Positions 1-9,529 of a DNA stretch of 64,000 bases are shown in pieces (within the stretch, counting starts at the first letter, position 1; every line of letters starts with the position of its first letter). A program made the translations under genes and the position numbers. This stretch comes from Girardinichthys multiradiatus (taxonomy: Eukaryota > Chordata > Actinopteri > Cyprinodontiformes > Goodeidae). Below the pieces are notes generated by a model. The model did not search any database. It was not told where the DNA came from and saw nothing but the letters and a program-made list of their open reading frames with translations. The stretch lies in contig NC_061812.1 of assembly GCF_021462225.1 (NCBI RefSeq), positions 50,771,848 to 50,835,847 on the forward strand. The letters run 5' to 3'.

Positions 1-775
1 AAAAGTGTGAAACAATTGAAAATATGTCTTATATTCTAGGTTCTTCAAGGTAGCCACCTTTTGCTTTGATTACTGCTATGCAGACTCTTGGCATTCTGTT
101 GATGAGCTTCAAGAAGTAGTCACCTGAAATGGTTTTCACTTCACAGGTGTGCCTTGTCAGGTTTAATAAGTGGGATTTCAAGCCTTATAAATGGGGTTGG
201 GACCATCAGTTGTGTTGTGCAGGAGGTGGATACAGTACACAGCTGATAGTCCTACTGAATAGACTGTTAGAATTTGTATTGAATTGTAGAAAAAAGCAGC
301 TAAGTAAAGAAAAGCGAGTGGCCATCATTACTTTAAGAAATGAAGGTCAGTCAGTCCGAACAATTGGGAAAACTTTGAAAGTGTCCCCAAGTGCAGTCAC
401 AAAAACCATCAAGCGCTACAAAGAAACTGGATCACATGAGGACCGCCCCAGGAAAGGAAAACCAAGAGTCAACTCTGCTTCAGACAATAAGTTCATCCGA
501 GTCACCAGCCTCAGAAATCGCAGGTTAACAGCAGCTCAGATTAGAGAACAGGTCAATGCCACACAGAGTTCTAGCAGCAGACACATCTCTAGAACAACTG
601 TTAAGAGGAGACTGTGTGAATCAGGCCTTCATGGTAAAATAGCTGCTAGGAAACCACTGCTGAGGAAAGGCAACAAGCAGAAGAGACTTGTTTGGGCCAA
701 AGAACACAAGGAATGGACATTAGACCAGTGGAAATCTGTGCTTTGGTTTGATGAGTCCAAGTTTGAGATCTTTGG
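1..775 (+). mobile_element. Tc1-like DNA transposon, 5' part, truncated by an LTR element
   Basis: Frame +3 from about 291 to 775 encodes the N-terminal part of a Tc1/mariner-type transposase: KKQLSKEKR at the start, a helix-turn-helix with VRTIGKTLKVSPSAV, a GRPR-like hook (DRPRKGKPR), a second HTH (ISRTTVKRRL) and the first catalytic Asp in FDESKF. The reading is cut right after FEIFG, where an LTR sequence begins. The second Asp and the Glu of the DD34E triad are absent and no continuation appears downstream of the LTR element, so this copy is dead. The first ~290 bases are 5' element sequence. The left end lies at or before the window edge. Confidence 0.85.
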
Positions 776-1476
776 TATTATGATTCTGGCACGTCTGCTC
801 TACCCTGTCTCCCTGGCTGCAATCAGCAGATTAGATGCACCTGGTGGCTGCTGCAGTGTAGTGCAATCTGTGGAATGTCAAGCAAATGTGTCTTCCCTGA
901 TATATACTGACTCTGGCAAGCAGACGGTGCCAGAGTTTTGAAAGCCATCGTGTGAGTAGATATCCAGCGTTCCTTCTTTTCTGATCATTGTTCTTGACCT
1001 TGCCTTGCCTTTTCGATTTATGCCTCTGCCTGCTCCCTGTCGGACTATTTGGATTTTGGTTGTCGACCTTGTTTTCTGCATCTGGTTTATGCCTCTGCCT
1101 GCCCCTTGCTTGACGTCTCTTGTTCCGATCGTTGACCCTGTTTCTGTCCTTGGATTATTGAGCCAGCCTAGGCCTCGGATTATTCAGCCTGGAGTCACTT
1201 CTTACCTGTGCTGTGGAGATCACCGCCTGCCGCCCACTGAGGTTTCCCCTCTAGGTTTCAAGTTCCACTCAAGACAAAAGCAGGTTAGTGACTTTTCTGA
1301 TCCCTGCAAAATCTGGAGAGACTACAAGTCACTAATCCCTCTTTCTGCCTCAGTGATTCCTGGAAGCTATGAGGAGTGTTACCTGTGTGACGTTTTCCTG
1401 TGGCTGAATAAACCTTTTAAACTTTCAGTACTGTGTCTGGCTGAATCTTGGGTCCGCCTTTGTCTGATTCATAGCA
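776..1476 (+). repeat. LTR of Ty3/gypsy copy 1
   Basis: About 700 bp that is nearly collinear with the reverse complement of 16542-17234. It starts TATTATGA (TGTTATGA in the other copy) and ends TCATAGCA, giving the short inverted termini expected of an LTR. AATAAA lies near 1407. The long open frame crossing it is only LTR read-through into gag. It follows directly on a Tc1-like transposase broken after FEIFG, so the LTR element inserted into, or recombined with, that transposon. No matching 3' LTR is seen downstream. Confidence 0.75.
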
Positions 1477-1493
1477 GAAAAATCTGGCCAAAA

Positions 1494-2466
1494 ATGGACC
1501 CATCGCCAGCACAACAGTGGCGCACCCACGTTGATGAGGCCCTTTCCTGGTTGGGTTCCGGCTTGGAGGAAATAATTTCCACATTACGTTTTGGCAATCT
1601 TGTCTCCGAGCCACCACCGTCACAAAAGGAGCCACCCCTATCTCCGCCTGAGATGTTCAGGGGAGACCCAGACCAGTGTCGAGCTTTCCTAACTCAGTGT
1701 GAAATTCATTTTGAGTTTCAGCCGTCATCCTTTCCCACTGAACCTTCTATGGTGGCTTTTGTTATATCTCTGCTGGCAGGAAGGGCGAAGCAGTGGGGGA
1801 CTGCTGAAAGGCAGAACAGGTCTGCATCTTGTACCTTCTATGAAACTTTTTCCAAGGAACTCATTCGAGTTTTTATCCCTGTTCTTCCAAGTCGTGAAGC
1901 CGCAAGAGGCTTAATGTCCCTCAAACAGGGTGATCAGTCTGTCTTGTCTTATATAATTGACTTTCATTTGTTGGCCGCAGATAGCCGTTGGAATGAGGCA
2001 GCACAGATGGATGCATTTATGCAAGGACTAAACGCAGACATCAAGGATGAGTTAGCAACCCGTGACTACCCCTCTTCCCTGAAACAACTCGAGGACCTGG
2101 CTGCTCGCATTGATATTTGGCTGGCAGAGAGAGGGAGGGGGAAGCGACATGAGGAGGGTTGCTCCTCATTAACTCAGGGTCCTGCACTCTGGCATGAGAG
2201 AAGGAGTCGGTCACCTCTCACTGAGGAAAATGAGGATTGTGAGCCCATGCAGTTGAGCAGAACCAAGATTACCCCTGAAGACAAGGATCGTTGGAGAAGA
2301 TTCAAGCTCTGTTTTTATTGTGGAGAGAAGGGACATTTAGCACTCAGGGATCCATTAAAAAGGACAGGCTCAGCAGAGGAAGGGAGTTTTCTACTGAGCC
2401 GAAGTCAGCTAACTGCCTCCTCCTTCTTGTTTCCTGCTCATTTTCGAACCTCTTCTCATACTGCTC
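1494..2466 (+). CDS. Ty3/gypsy gag, copy 1, joined to captured host sequence
   Basis: The frame runs from ATG 1494 (MDPSPAQQW) through a gag capsid-like region ([56 protein letters not shown]) to a zinc-knuckle start [14 protein letters not shown]. The last Cys of the CCHC box is replaced by Asp, whereas copy 2 (minus strand, 15.5-16.5 kb) keeps it ([14 protein letters not shown]). The frame then reads out of phase into a myosin-derived segment and stops at 2480. The ATG was chosen because it lies just after the LTR and copy 2 has the same MDPSPAQ start. Protease and reverse transcriptase are missing from this copy. Confidence 0.8.
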
Positions 2467-2484
2467 AGAGAGCAGTATGAGAAG
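2452..2484. repeat. Perfect inverted repeat at the gag-myosin junction
   Basis: Two 15-bp arms, CTTCTCATACTGCTC (2452-2466) and GAGCAGTATGAGAAG (2470-2484), are separated by AGA. The right arm reads in frame as myosin sequence (EQYEK). The left arm sits where copy 2 of the same element continues as ordinary gag. The arrangement looks like a fold-back copy made during reverse transcription. Confidence 0.9.
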
Positions 2485-3100
2485 GAGCAGGAGGCCAAAG
2501 CTGAGCTGCAGCGTGCTATGTCCATGGCTAACATCGAGGTGGCTCAGTGGAGAACCATGTATAAAACTGATGCCATTCAGCGCACTGAGGAGCTCGAGGA
2601 GACCAAGAAAAAGCTTGCCCAGCGTCTTCAGGATGCGAAAGAGTCCATCGAGGCCGTGAATGTGAAATGTGCCTCTCTGGAGAAGACCAAACAGAGGCTA
2701 CAGGGTGAAGTGGAGGTCTTGATGATTGACGTGGAGATAGCTAATGCTCTGGCTGCAAATCTGGACAAGAAGCAGAGGAACTTTGACAAGGTTCTTGCAG
2801 AGTGGAAGCAGAAGTATGAAGAGAGTCATGTCGAGCTGGAACGAGCTCTGAAGGAGGCGCGTGCTTTGAACACAGAGATGTTCAAAATGAAAAACTCCTA
2901 TGAAGAAGCTCTGGGCCACCTGGAGACCCTTAAGAGGGAGAACAAGAACCTGCAACAGGAAATAAGTGATTTGACTGAGCATATTAGTGAAACAGGAAAG
3001 ACAATTCATGAACTGGAGAAGGGTAAGAAAACTGCAGAGAATGAGGTCAGGAGCAGGAACGATGCCCGAAGGTGCCAAAGAATATGGAGAAAGGCCAGGA
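2467..3100 (+). pseudogene. Intron-less sarcomeric myosin heavy chain tail fragment captured by a gypsy element
   Basis: Frame +1 reads as about 200 residues of fast-type myosin heavy chain coiled coil: [101 protein letters not shown] and [14 protein letters not shown]. Next comes VRSRNDA, which in my memory of the family lies some 60-70 residues further on, so there is an internal deletion. The last 40 bases are degraded. The stretch should span several exons of the parent gene yet has no introns, so it came from spliced mRNA. It is in sense orientation to the LTR, and the frame stays open into the integrase C-terminus, giving one open frame from at least 2518 to 3354. Known myosins use this rod for filament assembly. 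A working role here is not shown. Confidence 0.88.
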
Positions 3101-3138
3101 GATCGATGATCAGAATGTCACTGGTTCAGTCAAGAACG

Positions 3139-3354
3139 GCCAACCGGAGACGGATCCCTGCCCCTAAGTACCAGGTGGGGCAGAAAGTTTGGCTCTCCGC
3201 CAAGGACCTCCCATTAAGGGTAGAATCCCGGAAATTGGCACCCCGATTTGTTGGACCTTTCCCAATCTCCAAGATCATCAACCCTGTCGCTGTACGACTG
3301 AGATTACCCAACTCTATGAGGATTCACCCCACGTTCCACGTTTCTCAGGACTAG
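3139..3354 (+). pseudogene. Ty3/gypsy integrase C-terminal segment, copy 1
   Basis: [37 protein letters not shown] and [10 protein letters not shown] form the SH3-like C-terminal region of gypsy integrases, which binds DNA. It is fused in frame to the myosin-derived segment. The catalytic core (HHCC and DDE), RNase H and reverse transcriptase are gone. After the stop, 3356-3400 still resembles the PFVEPRL continuation seen in copy 2. The 3' LTR is missing. Confidence 0.85.
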
Positions 3355-3397
3355 CCCTTTGTGGAGCCCCGACTGCTTCTCGAAATGTTTAAGAGTT

Positions 3398-3590
3398 TGT
3401 AGAGGTGGTTTAGGCATTTGATCAGGAAGCCTCCTGGACATGTCTACATGAAGGTTTTCCAGGCATGTTCCACTGGGAGGTTGACCCCAGGGCAGGCCCA
3501 GATCCTGCTGGAAGGAGTTTTTTTGCCTTGGGGGCTCCAGAAAGTGTTAGTGGCGTGAAGAATGCCTGGGTTTATGTCTTGGATCTGTAA
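3398..3590 (+). mobile_element. RTE-like LINE 3' ORF remnant
   Basis: A conceptual reading gives HLIRKPPGHVYMKVFQACS and STGRLTPGQAQ, matching the teleost-wide 3' end of an RTE-type non-LTR retrotransposon (…MPPGRLPREVFQARPTGRRPPG…). The same family occurs at 20521-20925. This copy is degenerate and breaks off at about 3590. The clade is named from memory. Confidence 0.5.
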
Positions 3591-3599
3591 CTAAATGGC

Positions 3600-4985
3600 C
3601 CAATCTCCAAAAAAAATAGGACAATGGATGGGCGGATGTTGGATAAATAGACAGTTTTTCTAGCATTTTATGAAAATGTTGTTTTTTTCTTGAAAAGCAC
3701 ATCCCTATTAAATCCCTACTAAATAAACCGATAATTTGATTGTAATGTATCACAAATCTGAAAGAACGTTATACTAAAGTATACTTTTTGTATGTTTCAG
3801 TTCCTTGTCATATAAAAGATATCTCTCTAAATCACAGCATTCTGTGTATCTCAACAACACATTTATGAGAGAAACAAAAACCAAGTATAGGCATTAGCAT
3901 CTTCAGTCCTGTTCCATTCTTGCCTCCCCTTACCTACGTATATGCCTCCCTACTGTGTTCGAATCAATTCCATCAATAATGCCTTCACAAAGGGACTGTT
4001 ACCACAATGTTTTCGTGTGGAAAATGCCCGTTAATTACAAATCAAACGAGACAAATACATCCTATTAATGAACATTAAACGGATGTTAATTATCCGATTG
4101 AATGGCTGTCACATTAGCTTGTGTCTGGAGCTTGGGGGAGGAGGGAGGGGTAGAGGGCTCAAAAATAGGCTGGCATTTTGAAAAGCAAATTAGTTGCATA
4201 CTGAGAAGATCAGACGGTGTAAAGCACGTGTGTCAGGAAACATGTGTGTCAGGAACACAGGCAAGGGGCTTGGGGAGAGGCACCGTTGGAGAGGAGGAGA
4301 GGGAAGCCAAACTTTCTTCCTTTCCTGAAATTAGCAATTGCTGCAGTGCATTAGAGGGAAATTAATCAACTGTTTTTATTTATTTATATATTTGAGAAGG
4401 ACAAAGTGTATGGTAGGAGAGCTGAACAGAGAGGCAGGAGTCACACTGTGCTAATGTGGCCGCAGCCATTCAATCATTCTGCTCCAGTCAAAACATATCC
4501 ATCACAACAGGTAAAAAAAATGAAAGGGATGATTTGTCTATTTCAGTCTACACAGAAGTACGGTACTTAGAAAGTTTGAACAATTGATTTAATGTCTGTC
4601 ATTAGGTTGCAAATCATCCAGTGAATGTGACGAGATTAAGACAATTTTCTTATCAAAACATTTAAAAAGTTGCTTGAATACTCTATTTACATGTTGCTTT
4701 CTAATCATGTACTTTTAAAACTTAATCTAAAAAATACTCAGCTGACTAAGTTAGATTTGAGGTGTTTTGAGAATTTGATAATAATAATAATAATAATAAA
4801 TCATCATCATCATCGAAAAAATGAAAGTTATGCTATTATGCTTATAACACTTTGTTATAAGACAATGCATGAAGAAGTGTTCCTACTCCTAAAAATTTTT
4901 TACATTTTACAACTACAAACTTTAATGTGTTTACCTGGAAATGTGATGTTATACAATAACAAAAAGTATTGTTTAACTCTAATTC
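3600..4985. other. No gene seen; AT-rich non-coding DNA with short microsatellites
   Basis: No recognisable domain on either strand. Short (ATA)n and (TCA)n runs sit at about 4779-4815. The ORFs here are short and lack homology I can recognise. Probably intronic or intergenic relative to the Eph gene. Confidence 0.5.
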
Positions 4986-4989
4986 TAAC

Positions 4990-6075
4990 AAGTGCAGTGT
5001 GCAAAGTTTACACCATCTCTTCCTTTGACAGCCAACCCCAGTGGTCACCTGACCACCACCTCACAGGACACCCCTCTCTGCGATCGGTACCTGACAGTCC
5101 AGGATGACGACAATAGAAGACTCTGATTAAGGACGAATCCAAGACTAACCCATTAATTTTCCTCAGAATGGTAGCCAGCCCAGTCCACGACATACTTAAA
5201 ACCCTAACCCCAGCAACATGAGTCTAGAATACACCTAACATAGGCGGTTCTCCCATCAATTATCCTGGGTGGGAAGGGGATGGGGACAGACAGTGCTAGC
5301 AGGGATGTGATACAATGCCTGAGCTGCAAAAAATTGAAGACTTGATGGGCCCTCAAGGAAGGTGACAGGATTGGTTCTGGCAAAAATGTCGTACTGGCCA
5401 ACAAACCTGGGAGTGAGCTTCCCAGGTTCTGTATGGAGTTTCAGGTGTCTTGTGGAGAGCTAAACCCAGTTATCTGGCTGAATGGAAGATCCTGGGCAGT
5501 TTCGGTGGCAATGTTGTTTAATGTATTGGACATTTGATTGGGAAATGGCCGTCGTTGCCTTGAACCAGGTTAGCAGACATCGAGGGACAAACAGTTGGGC
5601 AGGGGGTATCTCAACCTAAGTCTCCTGGTGGTCGAAGATAAAGAGGTGAAGGCCATGACAAACCCTGAAAGGAGAGGGACATATATTGGAAGAGACAAGG
5701 AGGTTGTGAGACAGCCAAACCCAGAGCAGATAACAAGGCCAGAGGGACAGCTGAGTTGAGGAAAAGCATCTCAAGCAAAAGTCACTCACTGACGTCCCGA
5801 CACATGGAGGGCCAGCAGAGGGCACATCGAAGGAGTCAGGATGTCCCAAAAGTGGGGAGGAGTGTGCCCAGATCAAAGCCTTCTGATGACAGGAGACTTT
5901 GGTCTGATAACAAAAGCCTTGATGACAGGGAAAGGAACATAGAATGACCAGCAGGAGTTTCCGGAGGTGCTGGTTTGGCAGACAGAGCCGTACGGATTGA
6001 GTCCTCCAATGGCCAGTGAGTGGTGCAATGAACGGATGGATGAGGAGGATCGGTTCAGGGTCTGGAGAGAACAAC
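4990..6075 (-). pseudogene. Ty3/gypsy chromovirus integrase and chromodomain remnant
   Basis: Reading the minus strand downward: PCYLLWVWLSHNLLVSS (cf. YAHNSLVSSATG of gypsy integrases), PFRVCHGLHLFIFDHQE, QLFVPRCLLTW, LSTRHLKLHTEPGKLTPRF with VGQYDIFARTNPVTF (integrase C-terminus), then YVRCILDSCCWG and FKYVVDWAGY-type residues resembling a chromodomain, which in chromoviruses directs integration to chromatin. Frameshifts and stops break it throughout. It belongs to a different gypsy lineage from the copies at 0.8-3.4 and 14.4-17.2 kb. Confidence 0.65.
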
Positions 6076-6419
6076 TACCTTAGCATTTCTGGAACCAGGA
6101 CGGTAGACAAAATGAAAATTGTAGGACTCAAAAAAAAAACAACGAGCCTGTCTAGTATTGAGTTGTTTGGCGGTTTGAATGTGTACCAGATTCTGATGAT
6201 CAGAAATGGCTCCTTTCTGTCCATAATTTTTTTAAAGTTTAAATTTTTTTTTCAATTTTTGGGTTCATCTTTGTGTGATGAACAATTACACAACATACTC
6301 CAAAGTGTTGTTTTGGACTCTTAAAGTAAGATTTAAATCATTTTAGAACTTGATAAAGACCTGATAACTTCTATAATAAATAATTTTTTTCAGTTGACGT
6401 GTCCTTGAGTAAGACCAGC

Positions 6420-6640
6420 CTTGTCTGCTGATGGTGGTCAGAGGGCTCAGTGGCGCCTGTGTATGGTAGCCTTACTTCAGTCAGTCTGCCCCAGGGCAGC
6501 TGCGGCTACAATATAGCTCACCACTGTCAGTGTGTAAATGAATGGATGACTGATTGTAGTGTAAAGCGCTTTGGAGTCTCTGGGGACTTGATAAAGCGAT
6601 ATACAAGTGCAGACCATTCACTATTTACCATTTATAATAA
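6420..6640 (+). repeat. Teleost SINE/LINE-type 3' tail repeat
   Basis: Contains the common fish repeat tail with CTGCCCCAGGGCAGCTGCGG, GTGTAAAGCGCTTTGGAGT and GCGATATACAAGTGCAGACC, followed by CATTTA-like sequence. Related tail wording (GTGTAAAGCACGTTGAGT) occurs in the SINE at 35.5-35.8 kb. No tRNA-like head is visible, so this is a 5'-truncated copy. Confidence 0.55.
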
Positions 6641-7299
6641 AGCTCAAGAATTGACCAAGGTTGTAATTTATTTGTACCATGATTGTACCAAGCTATTTAA
6701 GTGAATTTACAATGAATGCAATTAGTGACACACATTCCAAACGTGTGGCTCTCCAGCAGAGGCCTGAAGGAGGGGAAAGTAAATGACAGCATCCTGTGTG
6801 CTCATCAGTTTAACTCAACAAGAAGCCAGGCAGAAAATCATTTGAAGAAGTTCCACAGTCCCCTCAGACAGAGGCTGCCAGCTTCTCAGTGATCTGCTAT
6901 CATGTTCTCTGTCTCTTACTGTCAGGAATAATAGCTCTTATATGGTAGGCTGGGACAAGGGTGCATCATAAGGGCCAAGGGTGAAACACAATCAATAGCT
7001 TACCCCGCAGCCTCTTCTCTCTGTTAGTTGTTTTATTCCTAAATTAAGCAGTCATATAGGCAGCGGGTGAGATGAAGTAATTCTAAGGGGTTGGTAATTG
7101 TAAAGCTGCAAATGTGTGTATGAAAGCATGTGCATGAGTGTATGTGTGTCAGAAAAGTTTCCTTGTGCACTGACATGTAGCCCTCAGGACCGGCTGAAGA
7201 GATACGGCCCATCACAAGACAGATTGGAGCTAAGTTTGAGTGAGGCAAGTCTGCTTTGTCTAGTGGAGATACGATTCATTCTGTTATTGCTTTCTCTCT

Positions 7300-7870
7300 C
7301 TCACACACACACACACACATAGATACACACACTAAGTCGTAATTGTTCAAGAGAATTAAAATGTCAAAGCAATTTCTTCTTTAAATCTTTTTATCCATCT
7401 TTTCTCTTCTGACCCTCTCTTCATTTTTATTAATCTCTATTCCTTCACCACTACTACCGTCGATCTATTTTCCTCTCCTTTTTTTACCCATATTGTCTTC
7501 CTTTTCTTTATTAGTTTTCCTTCTCTTGCTTTTCCCTCTTTTTCTCTATCCTTTTTCTTTCATTTAATACCTTTTTCTTGTGGATCCTTCCCATTATATC
7601 TCTACATTTTTTTCTTTCCATTTTTGCTTAATATTCCTTCTCTCCCCCAATTTGTCACAATTTTGTTTTTATATCTCCTCTTGTTTTCATTAATGTTGTC
7701 CTCTTTTTGCAAATGTTTCTCCCTTGATTTATTATTTAACCTTTCATCTTTCCTCTTTACTTTGTTTCCTTTACTTGTGTCTTCTTTGCAATGTCTTTTT
7801 CTTTCTATTTCTTTCTTTCTGTTGATATCTTTATCTTTTATCTATCTCATTTTTATCATCCATTTGTATT
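7300..7870. repeat. (CA)n microsatellite and ~500-bp pyrimidine-rich tract
   Basis: (CA)n at about 7302-7320, then from about 7362 to 7870 the plus strand is almost all T and C (TTTTCTCTTCT, CTTTCATTT, CTTTCTATTTCTTTCTTTC). The 130-codon frame at 7624-8016 is a low-complexity by-product. Such tracts can adopt triplex structures. Nothing codes here. Confidence 0.8.
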
Positions 7871-8279
7871 TTATGATCATTCAGTTTCCTCATGCCATCT
7901 TTATTCATTGTTTCTATTCACAATTATTGCTTCATTCAAAAGTAACTTTTAAAACACATTTAAGATTAGAATATTACATCAGACCAATGAAAAAAAAAAT
8001 AGAAATGTGTTCCTGATGAAAAGTATGTTTAATACCTGCTTGATAGTTGCTATCAAATTTTACTTTTAATCTAACAAATGGGCCTCAAGCTTTGAACTCA
8101 AGGAGGTCTGTTCAATCCATTATCCAAAAATGAAAAGAGCATGAAACAATGGCTAACAAACCAAGGCATGGCTGTCCACATGAACTGACAACACAGGCGA
8201 GGAGTATATTAATCTGAGACGCAGGAAGAAGGCCATGGTAACCTGGAGGAGCTGTGAAGGTCCACACCTCAGATGGCAG

Positions 8280-9262
8280 AAATCTTGAGAGAAATCTTCT
8301 ACTCACTGTGAACTCCAAATATCTGTCCTTTCGGTAGTGTGTGAGCTACATTCTGTTTAGTTATTTCATAGTTATTTCTACATGTTAGCCTCACTAAGAT
8401 CCACATATATTTTTTCATGACAGATCTGATCACACAAAGGAGGAACAGATGTTCACTGAGCTTTAAAGTGTCTTTAAAACCTGCAACACATCTCCAAGAG
8501 TGAGTAGATTGGTGTTGTGACAGGATGTTCCAGGACAAGGGGGCAACATATGAGAGGGCATTTTGGTCGAATCCTGAACATACATATGGAATGTAAAGAG
8601 CCAGGTAATGACTGAACTGTTTGATGTATATAAACGTAAACTATGATTGAAAGTCCAATTAGTGATTTCTATATTAACTGCTTAATTGGCTACTCCTGCA
8701 TGTGTGCCACTGATCTAAAAGGTTTACGTCCTGTTAGGAATCTTATTTCAGACAGTTGGCAGGAGCATTCATGAAAATAAATGTCATTATAATTAAGGAC
8801 ATTTTGGACATTGGCAAGAACTAGACATTTTTTAGCATTAAGACAAAAGAAGAACTGTTGCTCAAAAAGAAAGCAGTGCCTTTGAAAATACATTAATATG
8901 AGATTTAAAAGAGAGATTTTCACCAGTTATTATTCCAAGGTATTTATCCTCTGAAACGAACTCTATACAAGAGAACTGGGTTATTAGAACAGAGGGTAAA
9001 CGTCTTGGCACTTTCTTTACGTTAGAAAAAAAAATCCCCTCTTTTTCTTGTCAGGGTTATAAACCTGTTTGAAAATGAATTGTATCAAATACAAACATTC
9101 AAAAATCATTTCAACAGTTTTAGCACGGCATACAACAGTATTATTAGCATAAAGATGTAAAGAGGCAGTCGATATATTTTTGACTAAATTGTTTATATAA
9201 ATTGTGAACAATTTGAACGTAAAAACTGAGCCCTGTGGAAGTCCATTGTTTCCAGCCTGCAA
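8280..9262 (-). pseudogene. Non-LTR retrotransposon reverse transcriptase fragment
   Basis: From 9262 downward: NNGLPQGSV, FTIYINNLV, and LHLYANNTVVCRAKTVE. This is the reverse transcriptase palm, with the catalytic (F/Y)ADD box mutated to YANN. Further down, FFFCLNAKKCLVLANVQNVL and FLTGRKPFRSVAHM resemble the post-RT region of jockey/L2-like LINEs, with several frame breaks. Inactive. Confidence 0.65.
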
Positions 9263-9525
9263 CCTGCCTCATCTTCCAGCAGAACAAGGCTTTAAGCACA
9301 CAACCAGAGCTCCAATAGGATGGTTGTGATAAAAGAATAATCATGTCCTAGAAACGACTAGTCAATGTCAAGACCTAAATCTAATTGAGAATATCAGGAA
9401 AAGACTTGACGTTGCTATTCACACACACCCTCCATCCAGTCTGACCGAGATTAAGCTATTTTGTGAAGAATGGCCAAGGTAAAGATATTCCTGAAATGAC
9501 CTGTTGTTGTAATTGCAGGAAAAGT
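9263..9525 (+). pseudogene. Tc1-like transposase C-terminal fragment
   Basis: A conceptual reading gives SQCQDLNLIENIRKRLDVAI, THPPSSLTEIKLFCEEWPR, resembling the Tc1 block SPDLNPIENLW…LKIAV…PSNLTELELFCKEEW that holds the catalytic Glu. It has stops and shifts and abuts the LINE fragment. No transposase N-terminus is seen. Confidence 0.6.
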
Positions 9526-9529
9526 TGGT

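Noticed and set aside
2518..3354. A genuine myosin heavy chain gene or exon
   Set aside because: It lacks introns, starts and ends inside gypsy sequence, has an internal deletion and is fused to integrase.
7624..8016. 130-codon hydrophobic ORF resembling a membrane protein
   Set aside because: Phe/Leu/Ser richness comes from the pyrimidine tract; no other support.
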